DNA from: an uncultured Cryomorphaceae bacterium
Lineage (GTDB): Bacteria; Bacteroidota; Bacteroidia; Flavobacteriales; Schleiferiaceae
Length of the DNA: 40,534 bases
Reading direction: 5' to 3'
Assembly (NCBI GenBank): GCA_905182675.1
Contig: CAJJCK010000085.1
Location: 1-40,534, forward strand
Both the position numbers and the translations under genes were made by a program. The notes under the pieces are model-generated. The model was not told where the DNA came from, made no database searches, and saw nothing but the letters and a program-made list of their open reading frames with translations. Shown piece after piece: positions 24,800 to 35,600 of this stretch (within the stretch, counting starts at the first letter, position 1; each line of letters starts with the position of its first letter).

Positions 24800-25963
24800 A
24801 TGCCATTTTATCAAAAGAAAGGGCTCTTCCCACACAAACGTCACACTCAATTCCGCAAGGAGAGCGGCGAACTTTACCACGAAGAACTTTTTGGGACTAT
24901 TGGCTTTGACGGTATGTCCTCTCTCCTATATCACTGTCACCCACCTACCATGGTGAAAGAAGTGAACGGAAGCGTGGATGTTTCACCTAAGATTGCGGTG
25001 GAAAAAAACATGAAAGCCTACCGATTAAAAGGGTTTGATGTCCCCCCAACAGATGATTATTTAGAAAGTAGAGTACCCGTATTGACGAACAGTGATTGTA
25101 CCATCACCTTAGCGGCACCCAGAAAAAGTACTACGACTTACTTTTATAAGAATGCACAGAATGACGAGTTGGTCTTTGTCCATGAGGGATCAGGAAAGCT
25201 ACTCACGCAGTTTGGGTCGCTCAGCTTTAGTCCGGGCGATTACGTATTGATCCCGCGTGGCATGATTCAACAGTTTCACTTTGATACCGAAGACAATCGG
25301 TTGTTTATTGTGGAAAGTGCACACCCTATATACTCGCCCAAACGATACCGGAATTGGTTCGGTCAACTACTAGAACACAGTCCTTATTGCGAACGCGACC
25401 TTAGAGCTCCGGAGCACATGGCTCCCATAGACCAATTAGGAGATTTTGAGATCAAAGTTAAGAAAGAAGGCATGTTGCACAGCTACACCTATGGAGCACA
25501 TCCTTTTGGTGTGGTAGGCTGGGACGGATTTAATTATCCTTACGCCTTCAGCATCCATGATTTTGAACCCATTACAGGACGTGTTCACCAGCCTCCTCCG
25601 GTACACCAAACTTTTGAGACCTCGGCATTTGTGGTTTGTTCTTTTGTGCCACGGCTCTATGACTACCACCCACTAAGTATACCTTCTCCATATAACCACA
25701 GCAATATAGATTCGGATGAAGTATTGTATTATGTGGAAGGTGATTTCATGTCTAGAAACAACATAGGTCGAGGACAAATCACACTGCATCCTTCAGGTAT
25801 TCCACATGGACCACACCCGGGAACCTATGAGGGAAGTATCGGAAAGAAAGAAACATTAGAATTGGCCGTAATGGTAGACACCTTTAAACCACTCAAGGTG
25901 ACCGAGCAAGCCCTGGCATTAGACGCCGGGGATTATCATAAAAGCTGGATACATCATACATAA
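24800..25963 (+). CDS. hmgA: Homogentisate 1,2-dioxygenase
   Basis: 387-residue non-haem iron dioxygenase that opens the ring of homogentisate to 4-maleylacetoacetate. I chose the ATG at 24800 (MPFYQKKG...) because homologues begin this way and the 15 extra residues from 24755 overlap the promoter box. Family segments are KRHTQFRK, GMSSLLYHCHPPT, the cupin region FVHEGSG...FSPGDYVLIPRG, and the iron-site region from PYNHSN to HPSGIPHGPHPG. It opens a plus-strand unit with a PLP enzyme and hppD. Confidence 0.96.
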   Translation: MPFYQKKGLFPHKRHTQFRKESGELYHEELFGTIGFDGMSSLLYHCHPPTMVKEVNGSVDVSPKIAVEKNMKAYRLKGFDVPPTDDYLESRVPVLTNSDCTITLAAPRKSTTTYFYKNAQNDELVFVHEGSGKLLTQFGSLSFSPGDYVLIPRGMIQQFHFDTEDNRLFIVESAHPIYSPKRYRNWFGQLLEHSPYCERDLRAPEHMAPIDQLGDFEIKVKKEGMLHSYTYGAHPFGVVGWDGFNYPYAFSIHDFEPITGRVHQPPPVHQTFETSAFVVCSFVPRLYDYHPLSIPSPYNHSNIDSDEVLYYVEGDFMSRNNIGRGQITLHPSGIPHGPHPGTYEGSIGKKETLELAVMVDTFKPLKVTEQALALDAGDYHKSWIHHT

Positions 25964-26020
25964 CTAGAGTAGTAAGAGTGGGCATGAACATGCAACCTCT
26001 ATGACTTAGAACCTATCACC

Positions 26021-27271
26021 ATGAAAAAAACCAATGAAACCGCGATGTTATCGCACGGTTATCACGCGAGTGAATACCAGGGAAGCATGAAGCAGCCTAT
26101 CTTCCAAACCTCTACTTACGAATTTGAAAATGCACAACAAGGGCGTAATTTTTTCGCTTGGGCAACAGGTGCAGAAGAAATGCCAGAGGGAGAACAACTA
26201 GGTGGGATATACACTCGCTTAGGCACACCAAACACCCAACTTTTAGAGGCAAGACTTGCCGTGCTAGATGGTACTGAGCAAGCCGTTGTTTTTGGCTCCG
26301 GAATGGCAGCCATCACCTCTACTCTTTTTGAGCTTTGCGCACCGGGAGAGGTCCTTCTTTATACCACGCCTGTCTACGGGGGAACGGACATGTTCATCCA
26401 CCACTACCTTCAACAGTATAAGGTAAACACCCATCTAGTACTCCGCGGTCAAACCGCCGACGAAGTAATGGCAGAGGTTGGCGCAAAATATCCTGGAGCT
26501 AAAGTGTGCGCTATGTATACCGAAACTCCATCTAATCCAACGATGGACCTTTTCTCTATCAAAGAAGCAAGGTCCATCGCAGATGCGTTTAGCACGGTCG
26601 AGTTTTCTGTTCCTCTGATCGTAGACAATACCTACATGGGGCCACTTTTCTGTAAAGCACACGAGCTTGGTGCTGATATTGTCGTCTATTCTGCAACAAA
26701 ATATCTTGCAGGTCATAGTGATGTGATCGCTGGAGCAGCAACAGGATCAGCAGAATGGATGGGACGTGTTAGAATGGCAAGAACCTTTATGGGAGGCATT
26801 CTTGGACCCATGGACAGCTGGCTCATTCTACGCAGTTTAGAAACCCTACACCTTAGGCTTAGGGCTCAGGCAGAAAACGCGGGAAAAGTAGCGACGTCAC
26901 TGCGTAGTCATCCAGCCGTTTCTAGTGTTCGATACTTAGGTAATATTGAAGAATGGGCCCCTGAGCAAGCCGCTATTTTCAAACAAGAATATAGCAGCAA
27001 TGGATCCATGATTGCCCTCTATATCAAAGGAGGTCAAGAAGAGTCGTTCAAGGTGCTAGATCACCTACAAGTTATAAAACTTGGGGTCTCCTTAGGTTCT
27101 ACGGAATCCTTAGCAGAACATCCAGCGACCATGACCCATAGTAAAGTCGCGGAAGAGCACAAAGAAGCTTTGGGGATTACACCGTCGTTGATCCGCCTCA
27201 GTATAGGTGTTGAAAGTGCCGAAGATTTGATTACTGATCTTTCTCAAGCATTAGACCTTATCCTTCCTTAA
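26021..27271 (+). CDS. Cys/Met-metabolism PLP enzyme (cystathionine gamma-synthase/lyase type)
   Basis: 416-residue fold-I PLP enzyme of the cystathionine gamma-synthase, gamma-lyase and methionine gamma-lyase group. The PLP lysine is K227 in YSATKYLAGHSDV, the tetramer-contact tyrosine is in IYTRLGTPN (63-71), and SGMAAI (93-98) is the cofactor-phosphate loop. The cysteine that marks methionine gamma-lyases is replaced by glycine (VYGGTDMF), which leans away from that activity. It sits between hmgA and hppD, 57 bases after the former and 26 before the latter, so it is co-transcribed with tyrosine degradation, although its chemistry is not part of that route. Substrate undetermined. Confidence 0.87.
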   Translation: MKKTNETAMLSHGYHASEYQGSMKQPIFQTSTYEFENAQQGRNFFAWATGAEEMPEGEQLGGIYTRLGTPNTQLLEARLAVLDGTEQAVVFGSGMAAITSTLFELCAPGEVLLYTTPVYGGTDMFIHHYLQQYKVNTHLVLRGQTADEVMAEVGAKYPGAKVCAMYTETPSNPTMDLFSIKEARSIADAFSTVEFSVPLIVDNTYMGPLFCKAHELGADIVVYSATKYLAGHSDVIAGAATGSAEWMGRVRMARTFMGGILGPMDSWLILRSLETLHLRLRAQAENAGKVATSLRSHPAVSSVRYLGNIEEWAPEQAAIFKQEYSSNGSMIALYIKGGQEESFKVLDHLQVIKLGVSLGSTESLAEHPATMTHSKVAEEHKEALGITPSLIRLSIGVESAEDLITDLSQALDLILP

Positions 27272-27297
27272 CTTTAACCGCTCAAAGCGAATATTAC

Positions 27298-28422
27298 ATG
27301 GACCATACTTTACCCAAACAGTTTGAAAACGCGCAGGATTTTCTACAACTTTTAGGAACCGATTACATAGAAATGTATGTAGGTAACGCCAAGCAAAGCG
27401 CATATTATTTCAAAACTGCCTTCGGTTTTCAAGAAGTTGCCTATGCCGGACTAGAAACTGGTGTTTCAGACCGTACTTCTTACGTATTGCAACAAGACAA
27501 AATCAGGCTGGTGATCACCTCATCGATGGAGAAAGACAGCGACATTAATCGCCACTTTCTCGAACATGGCGACGGAGTGAAAATTGTAGCCCTTTGGGTA
27601 GATGACGCGGAAAGTGCCTATGAGGAAACGACCAAACGCGGCGCAAAGTCTTACCAGAAGCCCACCACCCACTCGGATGACAACGGAAGCGTTGTTACTG
27701 CCGGCATCTATACATACGGGGAAACGGTGCACTTATTCGTAGAGCGAAAAAATTATACAGGAGCATTCCTTCCTGGCTATGTTCCACGTACACCCACTTA
27801 CGCTCCTGAGCCTGTGGGGCTTAAATACATCGACCATATTGTCGGAAATGTCGATTGGGGACAAATGAATGTTTGGGTCAAATTTTACGCAGAGGTGATG
27901 GGCTTTACGCAGATCATTTCTTTTGACGACGACGACATCTCCACGGAATATACCGCCCTAATGTCGAAGGTAATGTCGAACGGAAACGGTAGAATCAAGT
28001 TTCCAATCAACGAACCTGCTGAAGGAAAGAAGCGCAGTCAAATCGAAGAGTACATTAAATTTTACAATGGCTCAGGTGTTCAGCACCTTGCCCTTGCCAC
28101 GGACAATATCATTCGTACCATTCACGAACTCCGTGAAAGAGGTGTAGAATTCCTGAATGTGCCTGATAGTTACTATACAGATCTTAAGGATCGGGTGGGT
28201 GCTATAGATGAGGATATGGAAGTGCTTAAACGCTACAAAATCTTGGTAGATCGCGATGACGAAGGGTACCTACTTCAACTTTTTACCAAGCCCCTGATGG
28301 ATCGTCCTACAGTATTCATTGAAATCATACAACGCAAAGGTGCGACGAGCTTTGGAAAAGGGAACTTTAAAGCCCTTTTTGAGGCTATAGAACGCGAACA
28401 AGAGCAAAGAGGTACGCTTTAG
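27298..28422 (+). CDS. hppD: 4-hydroxyphenylpyruvate dioxygenase
   Basis: 374-residue Fe(II) dioxygenase of the vicinal-oxygen-chelate fold that converts 4-hydroxyphenylpyruvate to homogentisate. The iron ligands are H180 (KYIDHIVGN), H263 (GVQHLALAT) and E342 (VFIEIIQRKG). The C-terminal FGKGNFKALFEAIE segment is diagnostic. It supplies the substrate of the upstream hmgA product. A clear hairpin terminator lies 39 bases past the stop. Confidence 0.97.
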   Translation: MDHTLPKQFENAQDFLQLLGTDYIEMYVGNAKQSAYYFKTAFGFQEVAYAGLETGVSDRTSYVLQQDKIRLVITSSMEKDSDINRHFLEHGDGVKIVALWVDDAESAYEETTKRGAKSYQKPTTHSDDNGSVVTAGIYTYGETVHLFVERKNYTGAFLPGYVPRTPTYAPEPVGLKYIDHIVGNVDWGQMNVWVKFYAEVMGFTQIISFDDDDISTEYTALMSKVMSNGNGRIKFPINEPAEGKKRSQIEEYIKFYNGSGVQHLALATDNIIRTIHELRERGVEFLNVPDSYYTDLKDRVGAIDEDMEVLKRYKILVDRDDEGYLLQLFTKPLMDRPTVFIEIIQRKGATSFGKGNFKALFEAIEREQEQRGTL

Positions 28423-28460
28423 GTAGACCACTTCGCTGATTAGAATATTTTTAAAGGTAG

Positions 28461-28490
28461 ACCCACGTTAGAAATAGCGTGGGTTTTCTT
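28461..28490 (+). terminator. Rho-independent terminator after hppD
   Basis: Perfect seven-base stem ACCCACG (28461-28467) and CGTGGGT (28478-28484) around a ten-base loop, followed by TTTTCTT. It separates the hmgA-hppD unit from fahA, which would then need its own promoter. No convincing -7 box was found there; TATTTTAG at 28524-28531 has one mismatch. Confidence 0.8.
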
Positions 28491-28560
28491 CATACTAAGC
28501 TCTGAAATTCAACGTACCTATTGTATTTTAGACCTAACAAGAACCAAAATCACAACCCTG

Positions 28561-29844
28561 ATGGCGCAACTATTAGCCAATGATCCCAAGCGTTCCTCTT
28601 GGATTCCAGTTTCAAATCAAAGCGATTTCCCCATACAGAATCTTCCTTTTGGCGTATTCATCGGTGAAGATGACATCATCACTACAGGAACGCGTATTGG
28701 AGATACGGTGATTGACCTCAGTGTTTTACAGCAACTGGGTTACTTCAAAGGAATCGATCTGCCGGATGATGTGTTTTTACAAGACACCCTAAACGACTTT
28801 ATTGCATTAGGGCGTCCCACGTGGAGAGCTGTTCGCAATAGGTTGGCAGAGCTCTTTGACGAAAATAACGAAACCCTAAAAAGCAATTCCAAGCATCAAA
28901 ATAAGGCGCTGTTCTTAATAGAACAGGTGCAAATGTTGATGCCCGTGTTCGTTTCCGATTATACTGACTTTTATAGCTCCATAGAGCACGCGACTAACGT
29001 TGGGAAAATGTTTCGCGACCCTGATAACGCGTTGCTTCCGAACTGGAAACATATTCCCGTGGGATACCACGGACGTAGCTCATCGATCGTTATTAGTGGC
29101 GTAGATCTGCACCGTCCAAAAGGACAACGCATGGCACCAGGAGCAGATGCACCAACTTTTGGACCCTCTGTTCGAATGGACTTTGAATTAGAAATGGCAT
29201 TCATTACAGGAGAGGGAAAAGCACTTGGACATCGCATTAAAGCAGAAGAAGCGGATGAATACATCTTTGGGATGGTTGTCTTTAATGACTGGAGTGCGCG
29301 CGATATTCAAAAGTGGGAATACGTACCGCTTGGACCTTTCTTGGGTAAGAACTTTGGCTCAAGTATGAGTCCTTGGATCGTGACCATGGATGCTCTAGAA
29401 CCTTACAAGGTCGCTGGACCTATTCAGGATGTAAAAGTGCTGCCGTATCTAGAAACTACTGGGGAAAACAACTACGATATTAAATTGGAAGTGGAATTGA
29501 CTCCAGAGGGGAAATCTGGTACTGTCATTTCTCGATCAAACTATAAATATATGTATTGGAACCAGAGACAACAATTGGCACATCATACGGTCAATGGTTG
29601 TAACATCAATGCTGGAGACATGATGGCCTCAGGTACTATATCAGGTCATACTAAAGATAGCTATGGGTCTATGCTAGAGTTAAGTTGGTCTGGAAAAGAG
29701 CCTATCACACTTGATACCGGTGATACTCGCACCTTTATCGAGGATAATGATAGGGTAACGATGCGCGGTTGGTGTGACAACGGTACGATACGAATCGGTT
29801 TTGGTGAAGTAAGCACAAAAATTCTTCCTGCCATACAGGATTAA
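28561..29844 (+). CDS. fahA: Fumarylacetoacetase
   Basis: 427-residue metal-dependent hydrolase that splits fumarylacetoacetate into fumarate and acetoacetate, the last step of tyrosine degradation. Clear family segments: DYTDFYSSIEHATNVGKMFR with the metal-binding aspartate and catalytic histidine, GYHGRSSS, MDFELEMAF with two metal-binding glutamates, and FNDWSARDIQ with the next aspartate. Length matches the two-domain eukaryotic-type enzyme. It lies downstream of a terminator and 84 bases before scoA. Confidence 0.97.
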   Translation: MAQLLANDPKRSSWIPVSNQSDFPIQNLPFGVFIGEDDIITTGTRIGDTVIDLSVLQQLGYFKGIDLPDDVFLQDTLNDFIALGRPTWRAVRNRLAELFDENNETLKSNSKHQNKALFLIEQVQMLMPVFVSDYTDFYSSIEHATNVGKMFRDPDNALLPNWKHIPVGYHGRSSSIVISGVDLHRPKGQRMAPGADAPTFGPSVRMDFELEMAFITGEGKALGHRIKAEEADEYIFGMVVFNDWSARDIQKWEYVPLGPFLGKNFGSSMSPWIVTMDALEPYKVAGPIQDVKVLPYLETTGENNYDIKLEVELTPEGKSGTVISRSNYKYMYWNQRQQLAHHTVNGCNINAGDMMASGTISGHTKDSYGSMLELSWSGKEPITLDTGDTRTFIEDNDRVTMRGWCDNGTIRIGFGEVSTKILPAIQD

Positions 29845-29928
29845 AAATTAGATAGAATTGACACGACTCGTTAAGGAGACACGTGGCTTTTTCATACCTT
29901 GATAAGCAACCTAATTAGATGATTTTTT

Positions 29929-30651
29929 ATGTCACAGAAACACAACTATATCTCTAAAGTAGTCACTGATGCTGATGCTGCAGTTGAAGGTTTAGAGAAT
30001 GATATGACCGTGATGTTTGGCGGGTTTGGATTGTGCGGAATCCCGGAGAACGCGATCCTGGCCATCAGAGATAGAGGCACCACCGGTATTACCTGTATTT
30101 CCAATAATGCTGGAGTAGATGGGTTTGGTTTAGGTACTCTTTTGAACACGCGACAAATCAAAAAAATGATTGCTTCTTACGTAGGTGAGAATGATGAATT
30201 TGAGCGTCAAATGCTTTCGGGAGAATTAGAAGTCGATCTTGTACCTCAGGGAACTTTAGCCGAACGATGCAGAGCTGCAGGAGCTGGTATACCAGCTTTC
30301 TACACACCAGCAGGGTATGGAACAGAGGTCGCTGAGGGCAAAGAAGTACGCGTGTTTAATGGTAAGCCTCATATTTTGGAGCATGCCTTTGACGCACCCT
30401 TTGCTTTTATAAAAGCCTGGAAAGGTGATAAGGCTGGTAACCTCATATTCAAGGGTACCGCCAGAAATTTCAACCCCATGATGGCTATGGCCGGGAAAAT
30501 AACAGTGGTTGAAGTAGAGGAATTGGTCGAGGTTGGCGAGCTGGATCCAAATAGCATTCATTTGCCAGGAATTTTCGTGCAACGCATCTTCCAAGGGGTC
30601 CGTTACGAAAAACGTATTGAACAACGCACCGTGCGTGCAAAAGCAGAATAA
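29929..30651 (+). CDS. scoA: 3-oxoacid CoA-transferase subunit A
   Basis: 240-residue alpha subunit of succinyl-CoA:3-ketoacid CoA-transferase, which activates acetoacetate to acetoacetyl-CoA. The family motif [15 protein letters not shown] is at about 28-42, and ISNNAG at about 56-61. It is two bases upstream of scoB, making a standard two-subunit pair. Its position directly after fahA fits the use of the acetoacetate that FahA releases. The 84-base gap upstream has no clear promoter box. Confidence 0.95.
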   Translation: MSQKHNYISKVVTDADAAVEGLENDMTVMFGGFGLCGIPENAILAIRDRGTTGITCISNNAGVDGFGLGTLLNTRQIKKMIASYVGENDEFERQMLSGELEVDLVPQGTLAERCRAAGAGIPAFYTPAGYGTEVAEGKEVRVFNGKPHILEHAFDAPFAFIKAWKGDKAGNLIFKGTARNFNPMMAMAGKITVVEVEELVEVGELDPNSIHLPGIFVQRIFQGVRYEKRIEQRTVRAKAE

Positions 30652-30653
30652 TT

Positions 30654-31313
30654 ATGGGATTGAGTAAAGATCAAATCGCACAACGCATCGCACAGGAGTT
30701 ACAAGACAGGTGGTATGTAAATTTAGGTATTGGCATTCCCACGCTTGTTGCAAACCATATTCCAGATGGTATTAATGTGGAATTCCAAAGTGAAAACGGC
30801 ATTTTAGGTATGGGTCCATTCCCTTTAGAAGGTGAAGAAGATGCTGACCTGATTAATGCTGGGAAGCAAACTATTACGGCTTTACCGGGTGCAAGCTTTT
30901 TCTCAAGCGCCACAAGCTTTGCTATGATACGTGGTCAACACGTACAACTAACCGTGCTTGGCGCCATGGAGGTGAGTGATAGTGGAGACATTGCAAACTG
31001 GAAAATACCAGGTAAAATGGTCAAAGGGATGGGCGGAGCTATGGATTTAGTTGCCTCTGCTGACAACATCATTGTAGCGATGCAACACACCAATAGAAAA
31101 GGAGAAAGCAAACTGTTATCTGCTTGCTCATTACCCCTAACCGGGGTTGGATGTGTAAAGAAAATTGTTACCGATCTAGCTGTCCTAGAAGTCGATGCAA
31201 ATCGTGGTTTTATCCTTCTTGAACGCGCACCCGGAGTGAGTGTAGAAGAAATTATAGAAAAGACCGCTGGTCGATTAATTGTTGAAGGCGACGTGCCTGA
31301 AATGACGTTTTAA
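30654..31313 (+). CDS. scoB: 3-oxoacid CoA-transferase subunit B
   Basis: 219-residue beta subunit carrying the catalytic glutamate, E47 in the [10 protein letters not shown] motif, which forms the enzyme-CoA thioester. The N-terminal [13 protein letters not shown] and the C-terminal DLAVLEVD blocks are typical. It completes the tyrosine-to-acetoacetyl-CoA route with scoA. It ends three bases before the convergent TolC-type gene, leaving no room for a separate terminator. Confidence 0.96.
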   Translation: MGLSKDQIAQRIAQELQDRWYVNLGIGIPTLVANHIPDGINVEFQSENGILGMGPFPLEGEEDADLINAGKQTITALPGASFFSSATSFAMIRGQHVQLTVLGAMEVSDSGDIANWKIPGKMVKGMGGAMDLVASADNIIVAMQHTNRKGESKLLSACSLPLTGVGCVKKIVTDLAVLEVDANRGFILLERAPGVSVEEIIEKTAGRLIVEGDVPEMTF

Positions 31314-31316
31314 GAA

Positions 31317-32648
31317 TTAGTCGTTTGCCCCAACAGATACGGCTCCATCACTCGTGATCGAACCCATAAGTTGGAACAGTGCTATTTGTGCATTCACAGC
31401 TTGAAACTGTGCACTCGACTTGCCGTTCTCCGCTGCAAGCCACGCCAATTGCGCTTCGCGCAACTCTAAGCTGCTGGCTTTACCTAATTCGAAGAGTTCA
31501 TCCATCTTTTGAAATCGCTGCCTAGAAACCTCCGCATTCTCAGACTCTAATCTTGCTACAGAAGTGGCGTTATCAAACATACGTATTGCGTTTTTCACCG
31601 CATTTTCCGTGGTTTCACGTACCTGATCTAATCTTCTTTCCGCCTTAAGTGTTTCGATTTGCGTGTTCTGTCGCTGCGTTTGGCTCTGAAACCCTGAAAA
31701 CAAATTGTAGTTGAAATTCATTCCTGCATTTAAACCTGTTTGCTGAGAAGCACTGAGAAATCCCGCTTCAGCCTGACTTTGATTTACACCATATGATACT
31801 TGCGCACTAATGGTTGGAAACAGTGTGGCTTGTTGCATTTTCTCTTGTAACTCAGCTGTCTCTGCAGAAATTTTAGCCAGCTCAAGCACCGCGTTGTTCG
31901 ACAACATCTTTGTCATCACCTGTTTTACGTCAAACCCCGACAGCACAGTTAGGTTAGCGCCATCTCCCACCGCATAATCACTGTTGTCCCATCCAATGAA
32001 TGTCGCAAAGGTGTTGCGGGCAGATTCTAATTGTGTTTCTATATTCATCAAACTCACCTTATCACGGTTTAAGTCTACTCGTGCAGAAAGTAAATCGGTG
32101 GTATTTGAACCTCCTAATTCGTTCGTGAGCTGGGCTTTCGTAAAGCGCTCGTTAGAGATCATCATACTTTCAGAAGCGGTTGATACGCTACGCTGAAGTA
32201 ATGACAAGGCCATATATTGAGACCACACTTGGGCAATGGTATTTTCCATCGCCTGACGCTGTACGACGTTAGCGGCACGCTCCGTACTTTTCAATAAGGC
32301 GTAACTACGTTGCATGCGACCACCTGCGAATAATACCTGGCTTAGCCCTACTGATGCGTTCTGAGATAGCGACTGTGCTCCTTTTACATCCTGAGTCTGT
32401 CCGGTAGCAAACTCAAGATTAGAATTTTGGTTGCTGTAGTTACTACCTGCAGCTGCTGTGATGCTAGGAAGCATCCCTGCATTGCCATAGGTAGCTGAAT
32501 TCGAGGCTTTTTCAGCATCTAGACCCGCAATGAATAGATCATGATTGTGCTCTAATGCAGCACTGATCGCTTGATCTAAAGTAAGCATCACTTGTGCAGA
32601 TACACTAAAACTGGCGGTTGCGAATAGGATCGTGATTAGTCTATTCAT
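31317..32648 (-). CDS. TolC-family outer-membrane efflux protein
   Basis: 443 residues from the ATG at 32648 (MNRLITILFA...); a longer in-frame start would add 13 residues ahead of the signal peptide and is unlikely. Signal peptide at about 1-18 (ending VSAQ), then two long helical repeats typical of outer-membrane factor proteins, rich in Ala, Gln, Asn and Ser. It would form the trimeric outer-membrane channel of the efflux pump. It overlaps the RND permease stop by eight bases and is the last gene of the operon. Confidence 0.92.
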   Translation of the reverse strand: MNRLITILFATASFSVSAQVMLTLDQAISAALEHNHDLFIAGLDAEKASNSATYGNAGMLPSITAAAGSNYSNQNSNLEFATGQTQDVKGAQSLSQNASVGLSQVLFAGGRMQRSYALLKSTERAANVVQRQAMENTIAQVWSQYMALSLLQRSVSTASESMMISNERFTKAQLTNELGGSNTTDLLSARVDLNRDKVSLMNIETQLESARNTFATFIGWDNSDYAVGDGANLTVLSGFDVKQVMTKMLSNNAVLELAKISAETAELQEKMQQATLFPTISAQVSYGVNQSQAEAGFLSASQQTGLNAGMNFNYNLFSGFQSQTQRQNTQIETLKAERRLDQVRETTENAVKNAIRMFDNATSVARLESENAEVSRQRFQKMDELFELGKASSLELREAQLAWLAAENGKSSAQFQAVNAQIALFQLMGSITSDGAVSVGAND

Positions 32649-35600
32649 TTTCCTTGGCTTTATTGATTTCATTAAAATATTGTTCACTTTTCATCTCAAT
32701 GATCGCTGGCTCTACTTCTTCTCTAGTAGGTTTTTCATTGGTCCAAATGTGCTTGACCAAAACCCGAGCATCATTTACAAGGGCCATCATAGAGGGTAGG
32801 ACAACAAGTGTGAGCGTCGTAGCAAAACCAATTCCGTAGGCGATTGCAACTGCCATTGGAATAAGAAACTGTGCTTGAAAAGACGTTTCCAAAATCAACG
32901 GTGCAAGTCCTGCTATGGTTGTAATGGTGGTTAGGAAGATGGCACGGAATCTACTAATCCCTGCATTATAAATAGCATCATAAACCCCTTGACCTGATTT
33001 TATATTGATGTTGTACTTACTCACCAAGACTAAGGAATCATTTACTATGATACCGATCAATGCTACAATACCTAAGAAACTTAAGATAGACATGGGCATG
33101 CCATGGATATAGTGGCCCCAGGCAACACCTGTTAAACTCAACGGTATGAGCAACATAATCAGGATGGTTTGAACCAATGAGCGGAAGGTAAATGTAATGG
33201 TCAATATGATCAAAAAGAGAATCAAAGGCATCACTGTTTGTGAGCTTTTCTGGGTCTTCTGACTTTCCTTTTGCTGGCCTTCATAGCGCGCGTTTACAGA
33301 TGGATATTTCGCTAAGATATCAGGTAGGATATCCTGTTGAATCTGTGTTAAAATGGCTGGTGCTGATCCGTTCGGACTGGACAAGTCGCTTTCCACGCGG
33401 AATTCTCTTTGGCCATCCAAGTGGTTGATGTTAACCGTTCCACGCTCGATAGTGTAGGAAGCTAATTCTCGCAAGGGCACAGTGCCTTGGGGCGTAGTGA
33501 TTTCTAACTCTTCTAGGTCCCACAATTGCTTCCGATCCTTTTCATCTAATCGAACCCAGACCTTAACCTCATCCTCTCCCCGTTGTAGCCTCTGGATCTG
33601 GGCACCGAAAAAAGTTTCACGCACTTGACTCATGATACCACCTGGCGTAAGTCCCAAATAGCGAGCCTTATCTGTAAGATGTAAAGTAACCTCACGAATG
33701 CCCTTTTGGTCGTTATCAACAACATCTGCCAGCGATTCCATGCCTTTGAGTTTCAGCTTGAGGGCGTCCTTAGCTCCTTTTAACTCCTCTAAATCATACG
33801 AAACTAAACTGATCGAAACCGGTTTACCAAAAGCTTGAACGCCGCCAAAACTCACGTTATCTGCGCCTGGGATTTCACCAGATGCTTCACGAATATCATT
33901 CTGAATCAAGTAGGACGCTGTTAACCGTGTTTCTGAGTCTAAGAGAATCACATTCAACCGGGCTTTTGAAGAGCTTGGTCCAATATTTTTCTGAATAGCT
34001 TTTACCACATCCAAGCCATCTTCGCGCTCAGATTTATACTGCTCGTTGACAAGCCAAACCTTAGATTCAATATGATCAATCCACTTCTGGGTTACCGATT
34101 CATTCGTTCCGGACGGCATGTCTAAGCTAATATTCAAATTATCACGTTCAATAAACGGGAAAAACTGAGTTCTTATAATACCGCCGCCCATGGCACCAAA
34201 AGTGACAATCATAATAGCTACAAAAAAGCTGATCGTGATGATTTTATTTTCTAATGACCATCTCAAAAAGGGTGCATACACCTTATCACGAAAACGGAAC
34301 AACACCTTAGTAGCCGCATTCTGAACCGGGTTCATCTTAGCATTGCGTTCTAACTTTGAATGACTCAAGTGAGCAGGTAAAAAGATCAAGCCTTCTATCA
34401 AAGAGATCGCCAACGTAGCAATCACAATAAAGGCCATTTCAGAGAAAAAATCTCCAGCTCGACCGTCCAAGAAAAAGAAACTAGAAAAAGCTATAATGGT
34501 AGTCAAAACAGCAGAAACCACTGACGGAAGTACTTCAATAGTGCCGTCTAATGCCGCCTTCATTAATGGTTTCCCTCCCTCAAAATGAGAGAATATATTT
34601 TCGGCAATGACAATACCATCATCCACTAGAATACCAACAACAACGATCATTCCAAATAAAGAGATCACGTTAATAGTGATTCCGAAGTAGCTGGCTAAAA
34701 CAAACATTCCCGCAAACGATACAGGAATACCAATAGCTACCCAAAATGCGAGGCGCAAGTTCAAAAACAACGCCAATAATATCAGAACCAAGAAAAAGCC
34801 TAATAGTCCGTTTTCAAACAGTAAATCTTTACGCTGTTGGAGCGTGACTGAAAAATCAGTGATGATTTCCAGTTGCATATGATCCGTGTTTGCCGTGTAT
34901 TCTGCAATGTATTCTTTGAGGTACTCACAGGTTTGTAAGAGGTCCTCTTGATCTGTATTGTTAACGGTTATCTCAATAGATGAAATCCCATTATAAGATG
35001 CACGTGTGGGTGTATCCTCCCACCTGTTTCGAACCGTTCCAACGTCTTTCAATCGAATTGTTTGTCCGTTGGGTCTGGTCAAGACAATTACATTCTGCAG
35101 ATCTTGTGCGTCGTACTTCTTATTGCGTGACCGAATCAACATCTCTTCTTGACTCCCTTTAATCGTACCGCCCGTGATGTCTATGTTCGTTGATCTCAGC
35201 GCTGTAGCGATCTGATTTAATGAAATGTCATACTTCCGAAGTGTGCTTTTGTCTAATGCTATTTCTATTTCCTCATTAGGAAAACCCGATAGGGATACTT
35301 TTGAAATACCCTCTCTAAGCCTTAGTTCGCGTTCTATTTTACGTGCCTCTTTTTTTAAACTAATCAAGTCTACTCCTTCACCTGTCAATGCCATACTCAT
35401 GGCTAAGGTCAAGTTCTCGCGCTTGGATACCCTCACAGGCTCAAGCCCTGTTGGGAAGGATGCTACATTTTGCACGGCATTCTTTACATCTTCTAAAACT
35501 AAGTCTGTATCGTAACCTTTTAAAACTTGAACATCAATTGAGGCGCTGTTTTCGTTAGAGGTTGATGTGTATTGCTCGACTCCTGTTAAGCCTTTAAGAT

